This document shows, one piece after another, positions 42,552-50,837 of a stretch of 64,000 nucleotides of DNA; position 1 is the first letter of the stretch; every line of letters begins with the position of its first letter. The DNA comes from Arthrobacter ramosus (GTDB lineage: Bacteria > Actinomycetota > Actinomycetes > Actinomycetales > Micrococcaceae): assembly GCF_039535095.1 (NCBI RefSeq), contig NZ_BAAAWN010000001.1, positions 62,001 to 126,000 on the forward strand, given 5' to 3'. The position numbers and the translations under genes were made by a program. The notes under the pieces are model-generated. The model searched no databases, was not told the origin of the DNA, and worked only from the letters and a program-made list of their open reading frames with translations.

Positions 42552-43975
42552 TTTTCAACCTCAGCTTCGAGGGGATTGGGGATGAGCAGCGACGCCGCGA
42601 AGGCGGCGACAGTGATGGCCAGGCCGACGACGACGACCGTCAAGTACGAGGCCTTGGCGTCGCCGAGCGCCGAGGTCGCCACAAGGACGGCCGGCAACAC
42701 CAGGAAGCTCAGGCCAGCGCCGAGGTTGAAGGCTCCGGCGTTCATCCCGGGCAGGAAGCCGGGGTTGCCGGCGGGGGAGAGGACAACTCCGAGTCCGTTG
42801 AGCATGATGTTGACCGTACCGGCGTACATGATGCCGAGCAAGGCCGTTCCCACGATCATGAGCGGCAGGCTGCTGAGTCCGAAGAACGCGATGATTGCCA
42901 GGGCCGCGATGCTTCCCAGCATGCCGATTCGCAGGACTTTGGTGTAGCCGAGTACGGGTGCGAGCCGGCCGCTGATGGGTCCGAACACCCAGCCGAGGAG
43001 TGCGTACGGTGTGAGGATCATGAGCGACATCTCGGTGGGGCCAACCCCGAATCCGGGTGCCGCGGCCTGGACGTAGGCCGGGACAATGCCGTTGATGACT
43101 GCGAAGATACCCGTCATGGCGAGGGTCGTGGTCAGCAGAGGTGCCCAGGTTGAACGCTGGCGAAGGTGGACGGTTTCCACCATCGGTTCTTTGGAGCGCT
43201 TCTCCACTGTCCAGAAGGCGGCGAACGCGGCCGCGGCGACCACAATCAGCCCGATGGCCAGCATCAGCGTTCCGGAAGAGAAGGCGCCGACCAGCTTGGA
43301 TCCGTCATTGAGGGCTGTCAGGAGAGCGCCCACGGCGATGACAATGAAGAACACGCCCAGCCAGTCCATGCCTGTACCAGCGGCAGGCTTGCTCTCGCCG
43401 GCAAGGATGGCGATCAAGGCCGTGGCCACGATGGCGAGGCCAACCATGAGCCAGAAAATGCTGCGGAATCCGAAGTGCTCGGCGAAGTAGCCGCCCACGA
43501 AGGAGTCGACGCCGGCAACGCCGCCGTTGACTGCCGTGATGAGGCCCATCAGGGCTCCGTACTTGCGCGGGTTGTTGACTGCGGAGCGCAGCATGATGAG
43601 GCATAGCGGCACGGTGGGGCCGCTGACGCCCTGGACGATGCGGCCCACGAAGAGCCAGGTAACGTCGGGCGCCATGGCTGCGATGACCGAGCCGACGGCC
43701 ATCAGCAGCATCATGCCGAGGAGGATTTTCTTGCGGCCGACGATGTCGCTCAGGCGCGGCAGGAAGAGCGAGAACAAAGCTGCTGCCGTGAAGAACCAGG
43801 TCTGGGAGAGGCCGATGACCGCCTGGTCCGTGTGGAGCTCGTTGCCCATGGTGACCAGGGCCGGGCTGAGCATGGACGCGTTGAGCTGGAAGGCTACGCA
43901 GGCGGCGAGCAGAGCCACCATGAGGGCCGCAACGTTGCCGCGGTTGGTCTTGGTTTCGTTGATGAGGGTGGTCAT
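42548..43975 (-). CDS. MFS transporter, 14-helix DHA2-like, probable nucleoside or ribose carrier
   Basis: This 475-residue, 14-segment major-facilitator protein has the loop PRLSDIVGRKKILLGMMLLM (about 75-94) and the DHA2-type motif RIVQGVSGPTVPLCLIMLR (about 112-130). It lies between nucleoside hydrolase and ribokinase genes with no gap, so uptake of nucleosides or ribose is likely, although DHA2 relatives are usually exporters. Substrate is inferred from context only. Confidence 0.82.
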   Translation of the reverse strand: MTTLINETKTNRGNVAALMVALLAACVAFQLNASMLSPALVTMGNELHTDQAVIGLSQTWFFTAAALFSLFLPRLSDIVGRKKILLGMMLLMAVGSVIAAMAPDVTWLFVGRIVQGVSGPTVPLCLIMLRSAVNNPRKYGALMGLITAVNGGVAGVDSFVGGYFAEHFGFRSIFWLMVGLAIVATALIAILAGESKPAAGTGMDWLGVFFIVIAVGALLTALNDGSKLVGAFSSGTLMLAIGLIVVAAAAFAAFWTVEKRSKEPMVETVHLRQRSTWAPLLTTTLAMTGIFAVINGIVPAYVQAAAPGFGVGPTEMSLMILTPYALLGWVFGPISGRLAPVLGYTKVLRIGMLGSIAALAIIAFFGLSSLPLMIVGTALLGIMYAGTVNIMLNGLGVVLSPAGNPGFLPGMNAGAFNLGAGLSFLVLPAVLVATSALGDAKASYLTVVVVGLAITVAAFAASLLIPNPLEAEVEK

Positions 43976-45010
43976 TTACTTGGCCTCTCCTGCGATGCTG
44001 GCGACGGCGGCGGCGTCGCCGCTAATGGTGGCGGGAGCGCCCGCGTCGGGCTCGCCGATGCGGATGATCGCGTCAGTGACGAGGTTCCAGAACTTCTCGT
44101 GGTCGAGGTCGACGGCGACGGAGGTGTGGCAGTCGGCCGGTGCGGGGGCGCGGAAATCGGCCACGGTCATGCCGAGGGTGAGCTTGCCCTGCAGTTCGAT
44201 GTCGACGGGGACCTTGCGGGTGGTCATCACGGTGGGGTCGATGACGTAGGCCACGGCGCAGGGATCGTGCACGGGCGGATAGTCAAAGCCCTGGGCGTCC
44301 TTGTAGGTCTTGGTGAAGAACTCCATCAGTTCCATGACGAATTTGGCCGGCTTGGTGCCCACGGCGGCGATCTTCTTAACGACCTCGGGAGTGGCCAGGG
44401 CCTGGTGCGTGAGGTCCAAACCGACCATCACCACGGGCCACTTTTCGTTGAAGACGATGTGTGCGGCCTCGGGGTCGATGATGATGTTGAATTCGGCCAC
44501 GGCGCTCCAGTTGCCTACGTGGTAGCCGCCGCCCATGAGGACGACTTCCTTGACGCGTTCAACGATGCGTGGCTCCTTGCGGGCGGCCATGGCGATGTTG
44601 GTGAGTCCCGCAGTGGGGACCAGGGTAACGGTGCCCGGCTCGTGCGCCATGATCGTTTCGATGATGAGGTCGACGGCGTGGCGCGGGTCCAGCTCGATGG
44701 TCGACTGGGGTTGTTCGGGGCCGTCCATGCCGGTATCGCCGTGGATGTCCGGCGCGGTTTCGATGGAGCGGACGAGTGGGCGGTCGCACCCGGCGGCAAA
44801 GGGAACACCGGTGATGCCTGCGATGGTGCCGACGGACAGGGCGTTGCGGGTGACCTTTTCGAGGGTCTGGTTGCCGACCACCGTGGTGACGGCGAGCAGT
44901 TCGATGTCCGGGTTGCCGTGGGCCAGCAGCAGGGCCACGGCGTCGTCATGCCCGGGATCACAATCCAGGATGATCTTCTTGCGTTCACGGGTCATGGTGT
45001 TGGGGTCCAT
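43976..45010 (-). CDS. Inosine-uridine-type nucleoside hydrolase
   Basis: The 344-residue protein has the Ca2+/ribose-binding motif DCDPGHDDA (16-24) and the downstream HDPCAVAYVIDP block with the metal Asp (near 243). It cleaves the N-glycosidic bond of ribonucleosides into base and ribose. The start is taken at ATG 45010 because GGAG sits six bases before it; GTG 45022 in the same frame is less likely. First gene of a three-gene salvage operon under a divergent LacI regulator. Confidence 0.9.
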   Translation of the reverse strand: MDPNTMTRERKKIILDCDPGHDDAVALLLAHGNPDIELLAVTTVVGNQTLEKVTRNALSVGTIAGITGVPFAAGCDRPLVRSIETAPDIHGDTGMDGPEQPQSTIELDPRHAVDLIIETIMAHEPGTVTLVPTAGLTNIAMAARKEPRIVERVKEVVLMGGGYHVGNWSAVAEFNIIIDPEAAHIVFNEKWPVVMVGLDLTHQALATPEVVKKIAAVGTKPAKFVMELMEFFTKTYKDAQGFDYPPVHDPCAVAYVIDPTVMTTRKVPVDIELQGKLTLGMTVADFRAPAPADCHTSVAVDLDHEKFWNLVTDAIIRIGEPDAGAPATISGDAAAVASIAGEAK

Positions 45011-45091
45011 GTTCATCTCCACGTCATTGGGGCCTGCCGAGGCAGGGCGCTAAAGCATTCAGAGGAATTCTGGCACTGGCCTGCGTGTCGC

Positions 45092-45127
45092 GTCAAACGC
45101 TTAACGCTTCGTGCGTCAAGCGCTTGA
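45092..45127. promoter_or_regulatory. LacI-type operators in the divergent gap
   Basis: TCAAGCGCTTGA at 45116-45127 is a perfect 12-bp palindrome with the CG centre typical of LacI-family operators. A weaker related site, TCAAACGCTTAA, occurs at 45092-45103. They lie between the nucleoside-hydrolase operon and lacI-type gene, so one repressor could control both. Confidence 0.78.
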
Positions 45128-45172
45128 TGCCTTGCGGCGTGGGAAGTGGCTGATTCCCGCTACGATCGTTGT

Positions 45173-46210
45173 ATGGAATCCGCGGAACCAGTGCATCGGG
45201 CCTCAAACCGTACGCAGCGTGTCACCGCAGCGATGGTGGCCTCCCTGGCAGGGGTCTCGACTGCGACGGTGTCCCTGGTTGCCAACGGCAAAACCCAGGG
45301 CAGGGTGTCCGAAGACAACATTTCACGGGTCCGCGAGGCTATCGCCGAACTCGGTTACGTGGTGGATGGCATCGGCAGTTCTTTGGCCAAGGGTGTGAGC
45401 TCGATTGTGATCCTTGTGGCGCCGGACATTTCCAACCCCTTTTTCGCCAAGGTCATCGCCGGAGTCCGGGAATCGCTCGGCTCCGAGTACCAGCTGCTGC
45501 TCTCCGTGACCGACGCCGGTGAGTTCCCCCGTGCGGAGGACGTCCGAAAGCTCCTCGCCCTCCGCCCCGCCGGCCTGCTGGTGGATGCGCCCAACGCAAG
45601 CTTCCTGGAGGACCTGTCCGTTGCCGGGCCACTGGTCCTTCTCGATGCCCCCGGCCTCGAAGCCTATGCTCCGTCCGTGAACCTCGATGTTGCCCATGGC
45701 GCGCGTGAACTGGCCGCGCATCTTGCGGCCTCCGGGCACAAACGAGTTGCCTACGTGGACAGCGTGACGGGCACAGCCACGTTCGAAGTGCGCCGGGCGG
45801 CGTTCTTGGATGAGGCCAATTCCTGCGGTATTTCCGTTGCGGACGCGCACATCATCAGTACCACCATCGATGTCGGCGCTGCCGCAGCTGCCTTCGCTGC
45901 CGCCTGGCCGGACTGGCAGCGCGCCGGGGTCACCGCCGTCGTCTGCGGAACGGACACCCACGCCTACGGTGTGTTGCAGGAAGCCCGCGTTGCCGGTGTC
46001 CGGATTCCGGAGGAACTCGCTGTTGCCGGCTTCGATGACCTGCCGTATTCAGCCACGAGCAACCCGAGCCTGACCAGTGTGCATTTGCCGGCCACTCCGT
46101 TGGGACTCAAGGCCGGCGAACAACTCCGTGGATTGATGGAAGGCCGTGAGCTGGAACAGCCGCAACTGACGCTCGAGAGTTCGTTGGTGGTGCGCGGGTC
46201 CACGGGGTAG
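45173..46210 (+). CDS. LacI-family transcriptional repressor of the nucleoside salvage operon
   Basis: The 345-residue protein has a LacI HTH with hinge (TAAMVASLAGVSTATVSLVA near residue 18, then LGYVVDGIGSSLAKG) and a periplasmic-binding-protein-like ligand domain starting IVILVAPDISNPFFAKVIAG. Start ATG 45173 is about 7 bases after a TACGAT -10 box, which suggests a leaderless message; the in-frame codon at 45146 lies upstream of that promoter. It is divergent from the salvage operon with palindromic operators between. The effector is probably a nucleoside or ribose derivative. Confidence 0.87.
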   Translation: MESAEPVHRASNRTQRVTAAMVASLAGVSTATVSLVANGKTQGRVSEDNISRVREAIAELGYVVDGIGSSLAKGVSSIVILVAPDISNPFFAKVIAGVRESLGSEYQLLLSVTDAGEFPRAEDVRKLLALRPAGLLVDAPNASFLEDLSVAGPLVLLDAPGLEAYAPSVNLDVAHGARELAAHLAASGHKRVAYVDSVTGTATFEVRRAAFLDEANSCGISVADAHIISTTIDVGAAAAAFAAAWPDWQRAGVTAVVCGTDTHAYGVLQEARVAGVRIPEELAVAGFDDLPYSATSNPSLTSVHLPATPLGLKAGEQLRGLMEGRELEQPQLTLESSLVVRGSTG

Positions 46211-46231
46211 GTTTCCCCATCGATTGCCGCC

Positions 46232-46858
46232 CTAGTGGATGACGGCGAGCAGCACACCCATGGACATGAACAGCACGCCGAAAGTGCGGTTCAAGACCTT
46301 TTGTCCGTGCTCGTTGTGCGTGAACCGCTGGAATGAACGGGCTGCCAAAGCGAAGAAGAACCACATGACGGAGATGTCGATGAAAACGATCGTGGTGCTG
46401 AGGACCAGATACTGCGGAATCAGTGGCTGCTCGGGGCGGATGAATTGAGGCATGAAGGCCAGGAAGAAAACGATCGCCTTGGGATTGAGCAAGTTGACCC
46501 AGATGCCTCGCTGGAACATGGACCACGCTGGCTCGTTGCGCCGGGCCTCCACTTTTTCCTTGTCCAGGTCCGGCCGGTGCAGGAACTGCCGGATGCCCAT
46601 GTACACCAGATATGCGGCCCCCGTGTAGCGGATCACGTTGAAGACCACGGGCGAGCTGGAGACCAGAACACCTACCCCGAGCGCCACGATCAGGATGTGG
46701 ATGATCAGTGCCGCCTGTTGGCCCAGAACTCCCCAAATGGAGCGGCGGAATCCGGAGTTGAGCGAATTGCTCATGGTGGAGATGGCGCCCGCGCCGGGAG
46801 TGAAACTGATCAGGGTGCCGGCGCCCGCAAGGGCCAGCCAAAGCGAAATTTGCACCAA
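46232..46858 (-). CDS. LysE/RhtB-family amino-acid exporter
   Basis: This 208-residue protein with six hydrophobic segments has the LysE-family start FTPGAGAISTMSNSLNSGFR (about residues 20-39) and GAAYLVYMGIRQFL (about 75-88). RhtB-type proteins export homoserine lactone, threonine, lysine or other amino acids. It converges with the LacI gene with 21 bp between stops. No adjacent LysG-type regulator. Confidence 0.87.
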   Translation of the reverse strand: MVQISLWLALAGAGTLISFTPGAGAISTMSNSLNSGFRRSIWGVLGQQAALIIHILIVALGVGVLVSSSPVVFNVIRYTGAAYLVYMGIRQFLHRPDLDKEKVEARRNEPAWSMFQRGIWVNLLNPKAIVFFLAFMPQFIRPEQPLIPQYLVLSTTIVFIDISVMWFFFALAARSFQRFTHNEHGQKVLNRTFGVLFMSMGVLLAVIH

Positions 46859-46898
46859 TCCAGCTTATGCCCGCAGGAAGGGGTGCCCTGACACGCGG

Positions 46899-47291
46899 CT
46901 ACCAGATCGTGCTGACGAGCCGGAATTCCTGGAGCGCCCGATCGGACGTCACAAGCGTCAAGCCTTCGACGGCGGCTTGGGCGGCAATCATCCGGTCGAA
47001 AGGGTCCCTGTGCGGCCAATCAAACGATGCCGCAGCCAGGGCATGCTCCGCGGTAAGGCTCAATTCCTCGGTGACTACGCGTTTTACGTGCTGACGGTAA
47101 CCAGTCATGATCGGATCCAATGCAGCGAGGCGACCGCGTGAGTACTTGTAAGCCAGTTCATAGGCCGAGGCAGCTGAGGCAAAAGTTCGATTTTCGAGGT
47201 CTTCGATGATCGACCTGGCCGTGCTGGACAATTGTTCTGGCCTGGTCATGGCGAGCACCAACGCGTTGGAATCCAAGAGAAACGCGGTCAT
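46899..47291 (-). CDS. vapC: PIN-domain ribonuclease toxin, VapC-like
   Basis: The 130-residue PIN domain has acidic residues in the expected positions: D7 (FLLDSNALV), E45 (ASAYELAYKY), D96/D99 (HRDPFDRMIAAQA) and D117 (LVTSDRAL). VapC toxins cut RNA, often tRNA or rRNA, and are held inactive by their antitoxin. ATG 47291 overlaps the Phd/YefM-type antitoxin stop by four bases, the classic toxin-antitoxin layout. Confidence 0.9.
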   Translation of the reverse strand: MTAFLLDSNALVLAMTRPEQLSSTARSIIEDLENRTFASAASAYELAYKYSRGRLAALDPIMTGYRQHVKRVVTEELSLTAEHALAAASFDWPHRDPFDRMIAAQAAVEGLTLVTSDRALQEFRLVSTIW

Positions 47292-47512
47292 TCCCACTCC
47301 GCCAGTTCTTGCTCCGTCAGAGGGTCGAACAGGTTGTCAGGAAGATCGATCTGACCCAGAAAGCCCAACTCGCGCTTCCGGGTGTGCTCAATACGAACTA
47401 TCCGTGCGACGGGCTTGCCGGCCTTGGCGATAACCACTTCTTCGCCCCGTTCAACCATGTGGAGAAGTTCAGAAAGGCGCGTTTTTGCTTCCTGGATGTT
47501 GTACTGGCCCAT
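47288..47512 (-). CDS. Phd/YefM-type antitoxin
   Basis: The 74-residue antitoxin has the Phd N-terminus MGQYNIQEAKTRLSELLHMV and EEVVIAKAGKPVARIV strands, then an acidic C-terminal tail (DPLTEQELAEWE) that would bind the toxin. ATG 47512 is chosen because it directly follows a promoter/operator and the family begins there; longer readings cross that operator. There is almost no 5' leader, so translation is probably leaderless. Confidence 0.9.
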   Translation of the reverse strand: MGQYNIQEAKTRLSELLHMVERGEEVVIAKAGKPVARIVRIEHTRKRELGFLGQIDLPDNLFDPLTEQELAEWE

Positions 47513-47549
47513 GTTGACCAAGCATACTTGGTCAACCTGTACGGTGTAA
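47513..47549 (-). promoter_or_regulatory. Phd-VapC promoter with overlapping 10-bp dyad operator
   Basis: On the minus strand a TTACAC -35 (47544-47549) and TATGCT -10 (47521-47526) are exactly 17 bp apart. A perfect inverted repeat, GTTGACCAAG and CTTGGTCAAC with a 4-base centre (47513-47536), covers the -10 and ends at the base before the antitoxin ATG. This is strong evidence for tight autorepression and a leaderless transcript. Confidence 0.85.
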
Positions 47550-47594
47550 GGTCCAGAACGTCGGTGGACGCTTTTGGCGGCTGCGCTCCGACGC

Positions 47595-48056
47595 CTACTC
47601 ACAAAGGCCGAATCTCGAATGCACCCAGTGGGTCATCGTGTCCGGGAGATGGTCTCCCAATGAATATTGGTCGAAGTAGGAGTGCGGGCCGTTGGACATG
47701 TACCCGGTTTTGTCGAGCCCAAAATGGCCGATCATGTGAAACCCGCGCTCCTCGGCAATGCCGTTGAGTTTCTTTGCTTCCTGGAGGATTGGCTGTTCAT
47801 CGAAGTAGTCCTCCTCGGCCCAGATCCCCGCGTGGGCAATCGCAAAGTACTTGGCGCCAACGAGATCCAGATGTTCCAGGATGGCGTCCTGGAACGGATT
47901 CAAGCTGCCTTCAAAGGACTCCGTGACAACCTGGATGCTTTCCAGCTGCATCTCGGCGTCGAGGCCGATCACGACGAGTCTTGGGCAGGGTTTTTCTTCT
48001 TGGACAATGAGCGGACGGGCGAGGAGCTCGAGGTCAAAACCTGCTTGAATGATCAT
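47595..48056 (-). CDS. RadC/JAB-like hypothetical protein
   Basis: This 153-residue protein is weakly like the C-terminal half of RadC/JAB (MPN) proteins. RPLIVQEEKPCPRLVVIGLD and VGAKYFAIAHAG align in layout with the RadC core strands, and AKKLNGIAEERGFHMIGHFG plus GYMSN with its last helix and strand. The metal motif HxHPSG is not present (HAGIW stands in its place), so it may be inactive or a different fold. It lies upstream of the Phd-VapC module on the same strand, separated by 82 bp. Confidence 0.5.
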   Translation of the reverse strand: MIIQAGFDLELLARPLIVQEEKPCPRLVVIGLDAEMQLESIQVVTESFEGSLNPFQDAILEHLDLVGAKYFAIAHAGIWAEEDYFDEQPILQEAKKLNGIAEERGFHMIGHFGLDKTGYMSNGPHSYFDQYSLGDHLPDTMTHWVHSRFGLCE

Positions 48057-48104
48057 GCTTTGAGGCTATTCATGGCCGCAGACCGCCGACAGAGGTCACT
48101 TTGC

Positions 48105-49358
48105 CTATGTGGACAACTGCGCGAGTTTCGCTACCTTCACCAGGAGATACTGCCGCTCCTGCAGGCTTCCGGTCTTCTTTGCCGCGGTGAGAAAGCATTC
48201 CCGGGCGCCCGCAAGGTCACCGGACATTTCGAGCAAGTGGCCGCGGACGGCGTCGAGCCTGTGCCAGTCTTTCAGTCCACTCTCGAGCCCTTCCAGCAGC
48301 TCAAGGGCCGCCCGAGGCCCCTCGACCATGGCCACGGCAACTGCGCGGTTGAGCGTCACCACCGGGCTTGGGGCCATGGCTTCGAGGACCGTGTACAACG
48401 CCAGGATCTGCGGCCAGTCCGTCTGGTCCGCGGAGGGCGCCTCGGTATGGACCGCCGCGATCGCGGCCTGCAGCTGATAGGGTCCCGGACGCCCAACCCC
48501 CAGCACGGCCGACAAGAGTTCAAGCGCCTCGGCGATTTGCGTCGTGTCCCACAGCCGGCGATCCTGCTCGGCGAGCGGCACCAGCATCCCGTCCGGGAGG
48601 GACCTCGCCCGTCGTCGTGCGTCGGTGAGGAGCATGAGGGCCAGCAGTCCGCCCACCTCGAGTTCGCCCGGGAGCAGTTTCCGCAGGAGCCGCGTAAGGC
48701 GGATGGCCTCCGCCGTGAGGTCTTCGCGATGCATGGATGGCCCGGAACTCGCCGCGTAACCCTCGTTGAAGATCAGGTACAGGACGTGGAGTACGACGCC
48801 GAGCCGCGCCTTTCGCTCGCCCGTTTCCGGGAGCTCGAAATGGGCTCCGGCCTTCTTGATGCTCTGCTTGGCCCGGCTGATCCTCTGGCCCATGGTGGCT
48901 TCCGGGACAAAGAACGCGCTGGCGATTTCCGCCGTCGTGAGCCCTCCGACTGCCCGCAATGTCAGTGCCAGCTGCGAGGGTGCTGAGAGGGCGGGGTGAC
49001 AACAGAGGAAAAGGAGGGTGAGGGTATCTTCCGCAAACCCGTCCGTGTCACTGGTCGAAGAAGGCTTCTCGCCAGGCGGCGGTTCCAAGGCCGCCGCGCG
49101 TTGTTCGCGTGCCTGTCGGGCACTTTCGCTGCGCCAGTGGTCCACCAAGCGACGCGTGGCGACCGTGAGCAGCCACGCCCTGGGATTCTCCGGGACGCCG
49201 GAGGCGGGCCATTGCAATGCTGCCTCGAGCAGTGCCTCCTGCACGGCATCTTCGCACTCGGCGAATTGGCCGTACCTGCGGACGAGCACGCCAAGGACCT
49301 GCGGCGCAAGAGTGCGCAGCAGGTCCTCGAACGTGGATTCTCCGGAAGGCTCGGCCAA
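48105..49358 (-). CDS. ECF sigma factor with long C-terminal extension (ECF42-like)
   Basis: This 417-residue sigma-70 family protein has region 2 at about 10-80 (YGQFAECEDAVQEALLEAAL, NPRAWLLTVATRRLVDHWR) and region 4 near 140-200 (TAEIASAFFVPEATMGQRIS). A C-terminal extension of about 210 residues of helical, TPR-like repeats follows. This layout and the adjacent YCII/DGPF gene are hallmarks of the ECF42 group, which lacks an anti-sigma factor and is thought to be controlled through the extension. It lies 3 bp after the YCII gene. Confidence 0.88.
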   Translation of the reverse strand: MAEPSGESTFEDLLRTLAPQVLGVLVRRYGQFAECEDAVQEALLEAALQWPASGVPENPRAWLLTVATRRLVDHWRSESARQAREQRAAALEPPPGEKPSSTSDTDGFAEDTLTLLFLCCHPALSAPSQLALTLRAVGGLTTAEIASAFFVPEATMGQRISRAKQSIKKAGAHFELPETGERKARLGVVLHVLYLIFNEGYAASSGPSMHREDLTAEAIRLTRLLRKLLPGELEVGGLLALMLLTDARRRARSLPDGMLVPLAEQDRRLWDTTQIAEALELLSAVLGVGRPGPYQLQAAIAAVHTEAPSADQTDWPQILALYTVLEAMAPSPVVTLNRAVAVAMVEGPRAALELLEGLESGLKDWHRLDAVRGHLLEMSGDLAGARECFLTAAKKTGSLQERQYLLVKVAKLAQLST

Positions 49359-49361
49359 TCG

Positions 49362-49721
49362 CTAGACCTCCGGCGGCTCGTCCTGGACGCGGCGAAGCTC
49401 CACAACCGGCGCGTACTTCACGATGCTGGAGCAGATTTCCACGGCCCGTTCTTCGCTGGCGACGTCCACCACCCAGTAGCCGATGAGGGATTCCTTGGCC
49501 TCGGCGAAAGGTCCGTCGGTGGTGATGACGCCGCTGTCCGTCTGCTTGACCAGCTTGGCAGTGCCGGGGTCAGCCAGTCCCGCGTTGAAAACCATCTCGC
49601 CTGAATCGCTGAGATCCTTGTCGATCTGGATCATGAAGCCGATCATTTCCCTGATCCACTCGGGATCGGCGGTCTCCATCATGCCCTCGGCAGAACCAAA
49701 CATCATGATCATGTATTTCAT
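49362..49721 (-). CDS. YCII/DGPF-domain protein
   Basis: The 119-residue protein of the YCII family starts MKYMIMMFGSAEGM at ATG 49721, with an AAGGAG site just before it. It contains the DGPF motif TDGPFAEAKESLIGYWVVDV (about residues 64-83). DGPF proteins are encoded next to ECF42-type sigma factors and are thought to be partners or targets of them. It is read before the sigma gene with a 3-bp gap, so the two share one message. Confidence 0.88.
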   Translation of the reverse strand: MKYMIMMFGSAEGMMETADPEWIREMIGFMIQIDKDLSDSGEMVFNAGLADPGTAKLVKQTDSGVITTDGPFAEAKESLIGYWVVDVASEERAVEICSSIVKYAPVVELRRVQDEPPEV

Positions 49722-49834
49722 CTCGAACTCCTTATCAGGGCGCTCCGTGCGGGCGCTTTCGTTCATGGGTCGGAACTACAGGAGGGTTTTCGACATGGTT
49801 GATGGAAAATCCCGAAGAACTTTTTGGCGGGCGG

Positions 49835-50650
49835 CTACGCCCGTGCGATGACTTCTCCATTCGGGATCAGGAAGAAGCCATCATCCGTGGAGCCCCAACG
49901 GTGCCAACCGGCGGCGATCCGGGCCAGGTCGGCCTCGTTGGCCAGCCCGTATTCCAGCGCCTGCTCGGCAAAGGCGGAGTGAAGGACGCGCTCGCTCCAC
50001 ACCCTCGACTGCCAACGGCGTTGCTGCGCGGTGGCGTACAGCCAGTTGCTGCTGGAGGGCGCGACGTCGGTGAAGCCCGCCTGCTGTGCCCAGGACACGA
50101 GCCGCCGCCCGGCGTCGGGCTCTGCTCCGTTCCGTCGGGCGATCTTTTGGTAGAGCTCCATCCAGTCGTCGAGCTCGCGGACCTCCGGGTACCAGCTCAT
50201 GCCGTGGAAGTCGGCGTCGCGCACTGCCACTATGGCGCCGGGTTTGGCCACGCGCCGCATCTCGCGCAACGCGGCCACGGGGTCGGTCAGGTGTTGCAGG
50301 ACTTGGTGCGCGTGCACAAGGTCGAAGGTCTCGTCCTCGAAGTCCAGATCGTAGATGTTGCCCGTCACGAATTCCACGTTTTCCACACCACGTTCGGCCG
50401 CAAGCGAGGCAGCCTGGGCCACGATCTCGGCGGAACGATCCAGCCCGACGACCTTCGCGGGCGCCACCAGCTCCGCGAAGTCGCACGTGATGCTCCCCGG
50501 TCCGCATCCGACGTCGAGCACTGATGTCCCGGCGGTGAGATGCGGGATGACAAACGCGGCAGAGTTCTCGGCTGTGCGGGAGGCATGGGCGCGTACTACG
50601 GACTCGTGGTGGCCGTGTGTGTAGACGTCTTCAGGCTTCTGCTCGTTCAT
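49835..50650 (-). CDS. Class I SAM-dependent methyltransferase
   Basis: The 271-residue protein has the SAM-binding motif VLDVGCGPG (44-52), the acidic loop VVGLDRSAEI (about 70) and FDLVHAHQVLQHLTDP (about 113-128), in the UbiE/UPF-type arrangement. The substrate is not apparent. It stands alone, and the next gene (SnoaL-like) is divergent. Confidence 0.88.
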   Translation of the reverse strand: MNEQKPEDVYTHGHHESVVRAHASRTAENSAAFVIPHLTAGTSVLDVGCGPGSITCDFAELVAPAKVVGLDRSAEIVAQAASLAAERGVENVEFVTGNIYDLDFEDETFDLVHAHQVLQHLTDPVAALREMRRVAKPGAIVAVRDADFHGMSWYPEVRELDDWMELYQKIARRNGAEPDAGRRLVSWAQQAGFTDVAPSSSNWLYATAQQRRWQSRVWSERVLHSAFAEQALEYGLANEADLARIAAGWHRWGSTDDGFFLIPNGEVIARA

Positions 50651-50695
50651 AGGGAAACGCTACCCCGATGGAGTGGAAAGGGAGCGGAACTGCTT

Positions 50696-50732
50696 GATGA
50701 CTTTTAAGGAAATGTGTTGCCTAAAAGGCATC
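50696..50732. promoter_or_regulatory. Inverted repeat upstream of the SnoaL-permease operon
   Basis: GATGACTTTTAAGG (50696-50709) is complementary to CCTAAAAGGCATC (50720-50732) with two mismatches or bulges and a 10-base centre. It lies in the gap between the methyltransferase and SnoaL-like genes and may be an operator. The protein that binds it is not evident. Confidence 0.45.
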
Positions 50733-50837
50733 AACCGTTGCATGATGGAAAAAGTGATTCGGATCACTCCGAGTGCCCGCCCGTTTGGCGGCGACATCAG
50801 CTTGCCGCAGGGCATTCCAGATCAGAAGTGGAGAAAA

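Noticed and set aside
46899..48056. A larger defence island around Phd-VapC and the RadC-like gene
   Set aside because: The flanking genes (LysE exporter, ECF sigma factor) are housekeeping or signalling types, with no restriction, helicase or nuclease partners.
50673..50837. N-terminal extension of the SnoaL-like protein
   Set aside because: It overlaps an operator-like dyad and has Cys/Met-rich residues unlike the family. ATG 50838 has a ribosome site.
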